A stretch of 64,000 bases of DNA. Source: Cyclobacteriaceae bacterium (GTDB taxonomy: Bacteria; Bacteroidota; Bacteroidia; Cytophagales; Cyclobacteriaceae). The stretch spans positions 62,001-126,000 of the forward strand of contig JALONI010000004.1 of NCBI GenBank assembly GCA_025455015.1. The letters are read 5' to 3'. Position numbers and translations under genes: made by a program. Numbering within the stretch: position 1 is the stretch's first letter; each line of letters begins with the position of its first letter. The notes under the pieces are model-generated. The model had not been told where the DNA came from. It was given only the letters and a program-made list of their open reading frames with translations, and made no database searches. Positions 41,662-49,398 of the stretch are shown piece after piece.

Positions 41662-43530
41662 TTATCCGGGGTGGTCGCTGGCTTGTGCGCGGGAAGCTGC
41701 GCGATAGGGAATCACTACGATGAGGGTGGTGCCTTGGCCCATGCCCGAACTTAGTTCCAATCGACCGCCCGCACTTTCGGCACGCATGCGCATATTGGTC
41801 AGTCCAATGCCCTCGCGTACGGTGTTTGCCAAAAATCCCTTACCGTTATCTTCAATGGTGACGGTGAGGTCTTGTTCATGCAAGAATAGTTGAATGTAGG
41901 CTTCGGTGGCCTGCGCGTGTTTGACGATGTTTTCGATCGCCTCTTGTACAATGCGGTACACCTCGGCCTCCACCGTGGGCGAAAGCTGTTTGGGGAAATC
42001 GAATGACTGTACGTAAAGCAGGGTGCCGGTAGCGGCTTGGGTTTCGGCCGCCAGCGCTTGCAGGCGGGGTACGAGCCCATCCCCCAACAAGGGCGGGGCA
42101 GCCAACCGGTGCGCCATGGTGCGCACATCCCCCACCAGCTTTTCCAACTGCGCTTGCAGCGCCTCCCGGTCGGGCACGGCTGCCTGCAACAGTCGTTTTA
42201 CATGGCTCATGCGGCTGCCGATGTCGTCATGCAACTCGCGCGACACGCGCTGCCGCTCGCGCTCCGAGCCGTCAACATACGATTGGATCAGTTCGCGTTG
42301 GTGCCGCGCAATGCGCAGGGCTAATTCATTTCGCTCCTGGTACACGCCCCGCATCAAGAAGGTAAGCGCCACGGAGAATACGATGACCTCCACCACCGCC
42401 CCAATGAACATCAGGTTGAACGGCAGCGGGTCAATCCAACCGTAGTCTTCCATGATCGTGACCGCGCTCGTAATAACCATGGTGGAGTAAGCGCACAAAT
42501 AGAAAACGGAAATTTGTTTTTGGTTGCGATAGGTGCGAATAGCCGCAAAAACCAGCACGGCATTTACCGCCACGGCCAGCGTCAAAATAAGAGGGACAAA
42601 AAAAGCGCTGTGAGCCGAATAAAATCGATGCAGAAACGGGGTGCCGATCAGGATGATCAAAAACACCGCCATCGCCATCATCACCATCCGGTAAATGGGG
42701 TGCTGCCTCGTTTTCAGATTTAGAAAGAGTACCGAGAAGTTGGCCAGCGCCAGCGTGGAAACCCCCGTGATAGACGGCCGAAGAAGGCTGTTAAGACCGC
42801 CCTGGCCGGGATACAGAAATTGAAAACTCAGGCCTTCGCCTGTGGCCAAAAACAAAATAGCCATGAGCACAAAAAATAAATACGCAAAATAGATGGCCGA
42901 GCGCAAAAAGAGACCTGCCAACAGACTGTATATGGCAGCCAGCAGCATCATGCCAAAGGCCACGCCATACAACAAGGTGGTGCGTGCGTTTTGCTGCTGG
43001 AAATGTTCGGGATTCCAGAGGTGAACGGGAATGTTCAGAGAGGAGTTTCGCTTGTCGATGCGCAGCAGCAACGTGGCGCCTCTTACCTCTTCGCAGCGCA
43101 GGGGCCACACAAAGTTGCGGTGGATAAAGCCACGCGAAGCAAAGGGGTGGTTATCGCCCGTGCGGTTACCGATTTGCCGGATGGTGTCCGGTTCAAGCAG
43201 GTAAAGGGCGATGTCATCGAGGTGGGGGTTGGGTACTTCCAACAAAAAGTTGCCCGTGAGGTATTCATTTTTCAGGGGCAGCGCCAACCAGGCAATGGCA
43301 TCCAGGTAGCCGATGTTAAAGTGGGATATCCGGGTAAATCGTTCGGGCGATGACTGCCAGGCAGCCACCACCTGTGCCACGGACTCCTCAGGCGAACCGG
43401 TGGCCATGTAGGCATACGGCACAGGCCGGTGGCCCCCCAAAAAAGTAAGTGAGGTGCTGTCGCGCACGGGCTGGGCCGCCAGGTGGAAACTGCCGGCCAG
43501 CGCGAGCAGGCTAAACCAACTTGTTTTCAT
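41662..43530 (-). CDS. Sensor histidine kinase with 7TM (DISM-like) sensor region
   Basis: From ATG 43530, 622 residues. A signal peptide and an extracytoplasmic 7TMR-DISM extracellular-type domain (about residues 25-180) are followed by about seven membrane helices (about 185-385). The cytoplasmic part is a coiled linker, a HisKA_3 dimerisation helix with the phosphorylated His in SRELHDDIGSRMSHVKR (about 430) and an HATPase with NIVKHAQA, EDNGKGF and GIGLTNMRMRAESAGG. It belongs to the NarL/LuxR-linked HPK7 group. The response regulator gene upstream overlaps it by 20 bp. The signal is unknown. Confidence 0.92.
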   Translation of the reverse strand: MKTSWFSLLALAGSFHLAAQPVRDSTSLTFLGGHRPVPYAYMATGSPEESVAQVVAAWQSSPERFTRISHFNIGYLDAIAWLALPLKNEYLTGNFLLEVPNPHLDDIALYLLEPDTIRQIGNRTGDNHPFASRGFIHRNFVWPLRCEEVRGATLLLRIDKRNSSLNIPVHLWNPEHFQQQNARTTLLYGVAFGMMLLAAIYSLLAGLFLRSAIYFAYLFFVLMAILFLATGEGLSFQFLYPGQGGLNSLLRPSITGVSTLALANFSVLFLNLKTRQHPIYRMVMMAMAVFLIILIGTPFLHRFYSAHSAFFVPLILTLAVAVNAVLVFAAIRTYRNQKQISVFYLCAYSTMVITSAVTIMEDYGWIDPLPFNLMFIGAVVEVIVFSVALTFLMRGVYQERNELALRIARHQRELIQSYVDGSERERQRVSRELHDDIGSRMSHVKRLLQAAVPDREALQAQLEKLVGDVRTMAHRLAAPPLLGDGLVPRLQALAAETQAATGTLLYVQSFDFPKQLSPTVEAEVYRIVQEAIENIVKHAQATEAYIQLFLHEQDLTVTIEDNGKGFLANTVREGIGLTNMRMRAESAGGRLELSSGMGQGTTLIVVIPYRAASRAQASDHPG

Positions 43531-44140
43531 GGGCAAAATTCACCAGGTCTACTACGTTGCCGATGTTTAGTTTCCGGAAGATATTTTTCCGGTGGGTATC
43601 CACCGTAAGGGGGCTCAGAAAAAGAGCCTCGGCAATTTCATGCGTGGTTTTACCATGCGCCAGCAAAGGTATTACGTCCATCTCGCGCTTGGTCAATTTC
43701 ATTTTTCCGGCAAATTGATCTCGGTAGTGTTGCCGTTGTTGCTGCTCGCGCGAAAGCGTGGCAGACAAGTAAAAAGGCTCGTCCCGGTGGCGGCCCAACA
43801 CACGCAGCAGTTCTTCGTTGTCAATGTCCTTTTCCAAAAAGCCGTTGGCGCCTTGTGTCCGAACACGCTCGATCAAAAACTCATCGCGGTACATGGTCAA
43901 GATGAAGATCAGCAGCTCCGGAAACTTCGCCCGCGCCTCCGCCAACGCGGGTAAGCTGTCATCGCCTTTCAGGTTGAGATCAAGCAATACGATATCCGGC
44001 TTCGCTTCCGCGATCAATGCGACCAACCCGGGCACGGTGGCTGTATGGCCGGCCCACACAAACCCGTGCTGTTGCAGTAGCAGTTTCAGCCCATCTACCA
44101 CCAGGGTATGGTCTTCGCACACCAATACGCGTTTTGGCAT
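43511..44140 (-). CDS. NarL/LuxR-type response regulator
   Basis: ATG 44140 (MPKRVLVCEDHTLV) gives 209 residues. The receiver domain has the acidic pair in CEDH, the phospho-acceptor Asp in IVLLDLNLKGDD (about residue 54) and the conserved Lys in GFLEKDIDN. The LuxR helix-turn-helix is LTKREMDVIPLLAHGKTTHE, followed by LSPLTVDTHRKNIFRKL (about 176-192). It overlaps the histidine kinase gene by 20 bp, so the two form a cognate pair. Target genes are not evident. Confidence 0.95.
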   Translation of the reverse strand: MPKRVLVCEDHTLVVDGLKLLLQQHGFVWAGHTATVPGLVALIAEAKPDIVLLDLNLKGDDSLPALAEARAKFPELLIFILTMYRDEFLIERVRTQGANGFLEKDIDNEELLRVLGRHRDEPFYLSATLSREQQQRQHYRDQFAGKMKLTKREMDVIPLLAHGKTTHEIAEALFLSPLTVDTHRKNIFRKLNIGNVVDLVNFAHENKLV

Positions 44141-44226
44141 TTTTCGATTGTCCAATCAATGATACAAAAATCACGGGTATGCCGCCAGTTAAGTTTTAGT
44201 GACGGCTGCGGTGAAGGTTGCCAGGC

Positions 44227-45177
44227 CTATCGCTTGAACAACGCCTCCACAAAGGCATGGCGGTCAAAAGGCTGAAGATCCTCGGCTTTTTCGCCCACGC
44301 CAATAAATCGCACCGGCACGTTGAACTCATCGGAAATGCCAATGACCACCCCGCCTTTGGCGGTGCCATCCAGTTTAGTGATGGCCAGGCAAGTCACCTC
44401 CGTGGCTTTCGTAAACTCGCGCGCCTGAATTACAGCGTTTTGTCCGGTGCTGCCGTCCAGCACCAGCATGACATCGTGCGGAGCATCGGCCACAACTTTT
44501 TGCATCACGCGTTTGATTTTAGACAGCTCCGCCATCAGGTTCACTTTGGTGTGCAGGCGCCCGGCTGTATCCAAAATGATGATGTCAGCGTTTTCCTTTA
44601 CGCCCGCTTCGATCGTTTCATACGCCACGGCCGAGGGATCGGTGTTCATGCCTTTGGAAATGACCGTGGCCCCCGTGCGCTCGCCCCAGCGCTTGAGTTG
44701 GTCCACCGCGGCCGCACGAAAGGTATCGCCCGCGCCCAGCACCACTTTTTTTCCGTTTTTGATGTATTGGGCTGCCAGCTTGCCAATGGTGGTGGTTTTG
44801 CCCACGCCATTGACGCCCACGACCATCAATACATACGGCTTGTGGTTTTCGGGCAGGGCAAACGGCCGGTCGGTGGAGTCGGTCTCGACCAATAGCGCAG
44901 CTACTTCTTCTTTGAGAATGCGGTCCAATTCGGCTGTGCCCAGGTATTTGTCGCGGGCCACGCGGGCTTTGATGCGGTCAATGATTTTCACAGTCGTTTG
45001 GATGCCCACATCGGAGCTCACCAGAATTTCCTCCAGGTTGTCGAGCACGTCATCATCCACGGTGGATTTGCCCGCGATGGCCTTCCCCAGTTTGGAAAAG
45101 AAGTTCTCCTTCGACTTCTCCAGTCCTTTGTCCAATTGTTCTTTTTTCCCCGAAAGGAAGCTGTCCAAAAAGCCCAT
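44227..45177 (-). CDS. ftsY: Signal recognition particle receptor FtsY
   Basis: The 316-residue GTPase docks SRP-ribosome complexes at the inner membrane. The short N domain (about residues 20-95) is followed by the G domain with VVGVNGVGKTTTIGKLAAQ (about 117-135), LDTAGRLHTKVNLMAEL (about 198-214) and TKLDGTAKGG (about 258-267). No long acidic A domain is present, as is common in this phylum. It lies downstream of rpmB, rpmG and a DUF4295 gene, a Bacteroidota gene order, but a terminator separates it from them. Confidence 0.98.
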   Translation of the reverse strand: MGFLDSFLSGKKEQLDKGLEKSKENFFSKLGKAIAGKSTVDDDVLDNLEEILVSSDVGIQTTVKIIDRIKARVARDKYLGTAELDRILKEEVAALLVETDSTDRPFALPENHKPYVLMVVGVNGVGKTTTIGKLAAQYIKNGKKVVLGAGDTFRAAAVDQLKRWGERTGATVISKGMNTDPSAVAYETIEAGVKENADIIILDTAGRLHTKVNLMAELSKIKRVMQKVVADAPHDVMLVLDGSTGQNAVIQAREFTKATEVTCLAITKLDGTAKGGVVIGISDEFNVPVRFIGVGEKAEDLQPFDRHAFVEALFKR

Positions 45178-45201
45178 GGCGTGGTTGATAGTGGGTGGAA
45201 C

Positions 45202-45224
45202 AAAAAAGTCCCGCGAGGGGACTT
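45202..45224 (-). terminator. Terminator of the rpmB-rpmG-DUF4295 transcript
   Basis: On the minus strand AAGTCCC (45224-45218), a 5-base loop and GGGACTT (45212-45206) are followed by T residues. It lies between the DUF4295 stop and the ftsY start. Confidence 0.85.
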
Positions 45225-45249
45225 CTTATCAGGTTGACGGCACAGCCGC

Positions 45250-45405
45250 TTACTTTTTGGCGAGCGTTTCTTTCACCAAATCGTTGGGCACAATTTCTTC
45301 CTTGAACGTATAGGCACCGGTCTTTTCAGACTTGACGGCACGAATCACCTTGGCAAAGCTCTTGCCATCGGTTTTCTTCAGGGTTGCAACAACTTTCTTT
45401 GCCAT
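45250..45405 (-). CDS. DUF4295 small basic protein
   Basis: The 51-residue protein (starts MAKKVVATLKKTDGKSFAKV, ends LVKETLAKK) is the DUF4295 family, found almost only in Bacteroidota directly after rpmG. It is strongly basic and its position suggests a ribosome-associated protein. Its start is 1 bp from the rpmG stop, so it is co-translated with the ribosomal genes. It is very short but clearly coding. Confidence 0.93.
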   Translation of the reverse strand: MAKKVVATLKKTDGKSFAKVIRAVKSEKTGAYTFKEEIVPNDLVKETLAKK

Positions 45406-45406
45406 G

Positions 45407-45589
45407 TTACTTTATTTCTTTGTGTACGGTGTATTTCTTCAGTACCGGATTGAACTTCTTCAGTTCGATGCGCTCCGTAGTGTTTTTACGGTTTTTGGTG
45501 GTGATGTAGCGGCTCATGCCGGGCATGCCGGTAGTTTTGTGCTCGGTACACTCTAAGATCACCTGGATGCGGTTGCCTTTCTTTGCCAT
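45407..45589 (-). CDS. rpmG: 50S ribosomal protein L33
   Basis: The 60-residue protein has the L33 pattern: [34 protein letters not shown] and [15 protein letters not shown]. The zinc-ribbon form would have four Cys; here only one Cys (ECTEH) remains, so this is the Cys-minus type. It lies 12 bp after rpmB and 1 bp before the DUF4295 gene in one transcript. Confidence 0.97.
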   Translation of the reverse strand: MAKKGNRIQVILECTEHKTTGMPGMSRYITTKNRKNTTERIELKKFNPVLKKYTVHKEIK

Positions 45590-45601
45590 GGTGCGTGGGG
45601 A

Positions 45602-45841
45602 TTAAATAGCCAACGTGCCTTTTAGTTTTGCCTCTTTCAATACAGCCTCCAGACCTTTGGCGTTGATCGTTTTGATGGCTTTGGTCGATACTTTCAACGT
45701 CATCCACCGACCCTCAGAGGCCAAATAGAACCGTTTCGTTTGCAAATTCGGATAAAACCTGCGTTTGGTTTTATTGTTTGCGTGCGATACGTTGTTGCCC
45801 ACTTGGGGTCTTTTTCCGGTTATTTGACAAACACGTGCCAT
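45602..45841 (-). CDS. rpmB: 50S ribosomal protein L28
   Basis: From ATG 45841 the product is 79 residues, starting [20 protein letters not shown] and containing [18 protein letters not shown] and [14 protein letters not shown], the standard L28 signature. The frame continues upstream to 45910 but only ATG 45841 fits the family. It is the first gene of the rpmB-rpmG-DUF4295 transcript. Confidence 0.98.
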   Translation of the reverse strand: MARVCQITGKRPQVGNNVSHANNKTKRRFYPNLQTKRFYLASEGRWMTLKVSTKAIKTINAKGLEAVLKEAKLKGTLAI

Positions 45842-46049
45842 AATTCTGGTTGATTTCGCCCTTTTTAAAAAGGGACTGCAAATATCGGCAAAAGGCAGGC
45901 AATAATCCAAACAACGTCCAAAATTCGCTCGCTCAGCCGCCCGATTTCGTAATCATTTGAAAATCATGATGTTGTTTATCGGCAGGATTGCTGAAAATAC
46001 CCAATACCGGGTATTTCCTGACTGGTGTAGCCGGCCTTACCTTCGAATC

Positions 46050-46586
46050 ATGGAATACAACTACAAAAACTCGGTATCGGCTCCGGCCAGCACGGTGGTG
46101 CTGGGAGAGCTCAACCTGGTGATCAAAAAAGGCGACCATGAACGGGTGGTACCCTACGCGCGCATTACTTCGGTTCGCCTCGATTGTTCGCAGGGGTTGT
46201 ATCAGGTCTTTCTTGCCATCGATGATCAGCCCGAGCTGATGATTTCCAATCGGTTTTATTTTAGCAACGGCACATTTGAGGATCGCTCGCGCACCTACGC
46301 CACGTTTGTGCGCGTGCTGCATTTCCATCTGAAGGAAAAGAGCCACAGTCAATTTCGGGCAGGCTGGAGCCGCGCGCGCATTCAACTCACGTTGGGCCTT
46401 GCCCTGTTGGTGGCTGTGAATGCGGCTTTGATGCTGGCATTGCTCAACGTGTCGCTGCTGCCGGGCGCTTGGCAGCCCATGGCCATTGTCTTGCTGGCAC
46501 TGGGTGTGGCGTACCTGCGTATTCAACCCCGGCTGCCCCGGTCGTATGCCCCGCCCGAAATTCCGTTTCAGTTTTTGCCAGCCTAA
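46050..46586 (+). CDS. Membrane-tethered hypothetical protein
   Basis: From ATG 46050 the product is 178 residues. The N-terminal half is soluble and beta-rich (STVVLGELNLVIKKGDHERV, RITSVRLDCSQGLYQVFLAI), resembling a PH-like domain. Two hydrophobic segments follow at about residues 113-132 and 137-155. I do not recognise the family. It is divergent from rpmB and converges on the Cys-rich protein gene 6 bp away. Confidence 0.65.
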   Translation: MEYNYKNSVSAPASTVVLGELNLVIKKGDHERVVPYARITSVRLDCSQGLYQVFLAIDDQPELMISNRFYFSNGTFEDRSRTYATFVRVLHFHLKEKSHSQFRAGWSRARIQLTLGLALLVAVNAALMLALLNVSLLPGAWQPMAIVLLALGVAYLRIQPRLPRSYAPPEIPFQFLPA

Positions 46587-46592
46587 AAAAGT

Positions 46593-46754
46593 CTATTTGT
46601 CTCGTGCCGGGGCGGTTTCGTTCAAGGGCTGCACCGCGCATTTGGAACAGCCGGAAGCACAGCCGCGGTCGGCACGAAACGCCCGATACGCCAACCCGCC
46701 CAGGTAACCGGTGGCAGCCAGGGCAAGCAGTAGCACGATCAGGTGTTGTAGCAT
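46593..46754 (-). CDS. FeoB-associated Cys-rich membrane protein
   Basis: The 53-residue protein has one membrane helix (QHLIVLLLALAATGYLGGLA) followed by a short cytoplasmic tail with the Cys motif DRGCASGCSKCAV. This is the pattern of the FeoB-associated Cys-rich membrane protein family. No feoA or feoB is near, so a role in iron uptake is only inferred. The start ATG 46754 is chosen since the frame above is a shadow. Confidence 0.8.
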   Translation of the reverse strand: MLQHLIVLLLALAATGYLGGLAYRAFRADRGCASGCSKCAVQPLNETAPARDK

Positions 46755-46943
46755 GCGCGCAAAGATAGGGAAAGGCGTTGGCTCCGGAGGGGCGTCCGCC
46801 TGCGGACGCCCCGTTTCCTTTTTGAACACCTGGCGTTGGTCAAAACCCCTTGGCACCCCGTTTCGGCCCGCCCGCAGAAATGGCATTGCAATTGGAACCT
46901 GCCAGCCATCAAACTTTTTGACTGACGATTCCATCGCACCGCT

Positions 46944-49346
46944 ATGTTCAAAAACTACCTCACCACCGCCCTGCGCAACCTGTGGCGTTCAAAAGCAAGC
47001 ACCCTGATCAACGTGCTGGGCTTGACCTTAGGCATTGCCACCAGCCTCATCCTTTTTTTGATTGTTCGGTACCATACGAGCTTTGACACCAACCACTCCA
47101 AACGCGATCGCATCTACCGCGTGGTGGGGCAGAGCTATGGCAACCAAAGCCGGTTTTATTCCACCGGTGTAGCCCCTGCGCTGCCCGATGCCTTCCGCAC
47201 CGACTTTCCCGAGGTGGAGGCGTTGATTTTTTCTTCGTACCGGGCGGGCGGCTTAGTTACCGTGCCGCAACGCGATGGAGACCTGAGAAAATTTGCCGTA
47301 GAGCGCGGAATAACCTATGTGCAGCCTGAATACTTTTCCATTTTTGACCGTGGCGTGTTGATCGGAGATCCCGTAAAAGGACTGGACGAACCCAACGAAG
47401 CGGTGATATCCGCCCAATCGGCTATCACGTATTTTGGAAAAGAGGACGCGGTTGGCGAGGTGTTTCAGTACGATGGCCATGAGTTTAAGGTAACGGCCAT
47501 CATTGATAACGTGCCCACCAACACCGATCTCCCCTTCGATGTGCTGCTGTCGTTTGTCACCATCAAAAAGGAGAAAGACGAGGTGGGGTGGAATGGAATA
47601 TGGAGCGATGAACATTGCTATTTTCTGCTGAAAGAAGGCGTGGACATAGCCGAGCTGGAAAGGCGCCTGCCGGATTTTGTGACCAAGCATTACGGGGCAG
47701 AAAACCCCGATCAGGTGTCGTACGAATTGCAGCCGTTGAGCGCGATTCACTTTGACGACCGCTATTCCAATTACAACTACGCCACCGTAACCTGGCCCAT
47801 GATTACCGCCTTCTCGGTGATTGGAATTTTTCTGATCATCACCGCATGCATCAATTTTATCAATTTGGTAACGGCCGAGGCGATCAAGCGATCGAAGGAA
47901 GTAGGCATTCGCAAAACGTTGGGCAGTTCACGCGTGCAACTGATTCTGCAGTTTTTGGGCGAGTCTACGCTGGTAACAGTTGTTTCCGTTGTTTTGGCCA
48001 TTGCGGTGGCCACGGTGGCACTCGGGTTTCTGAACTCTTTTTTGGACTTGACGCTGACGCTCAATTTGCTTGATCCCGCCATACTTGTCTTTTTGGTTGG
48101 CATTACTTTTTTCGTGTCGCTGTTATCGGGTCTTTACCCGGCCTTTGTCGTGTCGGGCTTTAGGCCGGTGTTTGCCATTAAAAACCAAATGAACAACCGC
48201 CACTCGTCCGGTTTTCTGCTGCGCAGGGTGTTGGTGGTGATTCAGTTTATTATTTCGCAGTGGTTGATTATCTGCACGATCGTGCTGGTGGCGCAGATGA
48301 GTTACTTCCGCCAGCAGAATTTGGGCTTCCGGCAAGATGCCATTGTCACGTTTCCAATACCGGAAAATGAACGGCTCGGCTTTTCGGATGGCACCAGCAA
48401 GATGCGTGCGCTGCGCGAAGATGTGGCCAAGATACCGGGCGTGGAGTTGGCAAGCTTAAGCAGCCGCCCGCCTTCCTCGGGCAGCGTTCAGAGTACAGAC
48501 TTTGGCATCGAAGGAAAGGAAGAGCGCTTTGGCACGCAGGTAAAAACCATCGATGGACACTACGTAGCCCTCTATGACCTGAAGGTGGTGGCCGGCAGCA
48601 ATGTGGCCGACCTCGATACCGCGCAAGGTTACCTGGTCAATGAAAAGCTTGTGCAACTGGTGGGTTTCGCGAATTCCGAGGAGATCATCGGCAAAACGAT
48701 GGAGGTAAACAAGAAGAAGTTGCCCGTGGTAGGCGTAGTCAAAGATTTTCATACCATGTCCTTGCACGAAGAAGTGGATGCGACCGTGTTGTTCAACCGC
48801 GCCCGAACCTACCAGACATTGTCACTGAAGTTGAACCCGCAAAATAGGCAAGAAACCATACGCGAGGTGCAGAAGCGATGGGAACAGGCCTATCCCGAGC
48901 ACATCTTTTCGTATCAGTTTTATGACGAAGAAATTGCCGAGTTTTACCAAAGCGAGGAACGCACCTCCACGATGCTTACGGTCTTTACGTCCATCGCTAT
49001 TTTTATTGGGTGCTTGGGATTATTCGGGTTGGCGACCTTCATGGCCAATCGGAAAACAAAGGAGATTGGCGTTCGAAAAGTACTGGGCGCATCGGTGGAG
49101 AGCATCATCCTTTCCTTTTCGAAAGAGTATGTGATCCTCATTTTAGTGGGTTTTGCATTTGCTGCCCCCCTGGGTTGGTACGTGATGAGCCATTGGCTGA
49201 ACGACTTTGCCTATAAAATTGAGATCGGGCCCATGATTTTTGCGACCTGCCTGGCGGCTTCGATGCTTCTGGCACTGGTTACCGTGGGGTACCGATCTTT
49301 CCGGGCGGCTGTGGCCAATCCTGCGCAGGCATTGCGGTCAGAGTAA
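46944..49346 (+). CDS. FtsX/MacB-type ABC transporter permease
   Basis: The 800-residue protein has the double-repeat layout of large Bacteroidota ABC permeases: membrane helix (about residues 21-42), periplasmic MacB_PCD domain, FtsX core with three helices (about 285-400), a second helix and periplasmic domain (about 435-650) and a second FtsX core (about 680-790). The C-terminal motif NPAQALRSE is the family hallmark. No ATPase gene is adjacent, so the partner must be elsewhere. Such systems export small molecules or lipoproteins, or signal mechanically. It ends at a bidirectional terminator. Confidence 0.93.
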   Translation: MFKNYLTTALRNLWRSKASTLINVLGLTLGIATSLILFLIVRYHTSFDTNHSKRDRIYRVVGQSYGNQSRFYSTGVAPALPDAFRTDFPEVEALIFSSYRAGGLVTVPQRDGDLRKFAVERGITYVQPEYFSIFDRGVLIGDPVKGLDEPNEAVISAQSAITYFGKEDAVGEVFQYDGHEFKVTAIIDNVPTNTDLPFDVLLSFVTIKKEKDEVGWNGIWSDEHCYFLLKEGVDIAELERRLPDFVTKHYGAENPDQVSYELQPLSAIHFDDRYSNYNYATVTWPMITAFSVIGIFLIITACINFINLVTAEAIKRSKEVGIRKTLGSSRVQLILQFLGESTLVTVVSVVLAIAVATVALGFLNSFLDLTLTLNLLDPAILVFLVGITFFVSLLSGLYPAFVVSGFRPVFAIKNQMNNRHSSGFLLRRVLVVIQFIISQWLIICTIVLVAQMSYFRQQNLGFRQDAIVTFPIPENERLGFSDGTSKMRALREDVAKIPGVELASLSSRPPSSGSVQSTDFGIEGKEERFGTQVKTIDGHYVALYDLKVVAGSNVADLDTAQGYLVNEKLVQLVGFANSEEIIGKTMEVNKKKLPVVGVVKDFHTMSLHEEVDATVLFNRARTYQTLSLKLNPQNRQETIREVQKRWEQAYPEHIFSYQFYDEEIAEFYQSEERTSTMLTVFTSIAIFIGCLGLFGLATFMANRKTKEIGVRKVLGASVESIILSFSKEYVILILVGFAFAAPLGWYVMSHWLNDFAYKIEIGPMIFATCLAASMLLALVTVGYRSFRAAVANPAQALRSE

Positions 49347-49350
49347 GCAT

Positions 49351-49388
49351 AAAAAAAGGGCGGTTGACAACCGCCCTTTCGTTTTTTG
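49351..49388. terminator. Bidirectional terminator between convergent genes
   Basis: AAAGGGCGGTT (49355-49365) pairs perfectly with AACCGCCCTTT (49369-49379) over a 3-base loop. An A-run precedes and a T-run follows, so it can stop both the ABC permease transcript and the convergent M16 transcript. Confidence 0.92.
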
Positions 49389-49398
49389 AGTCACGTAG

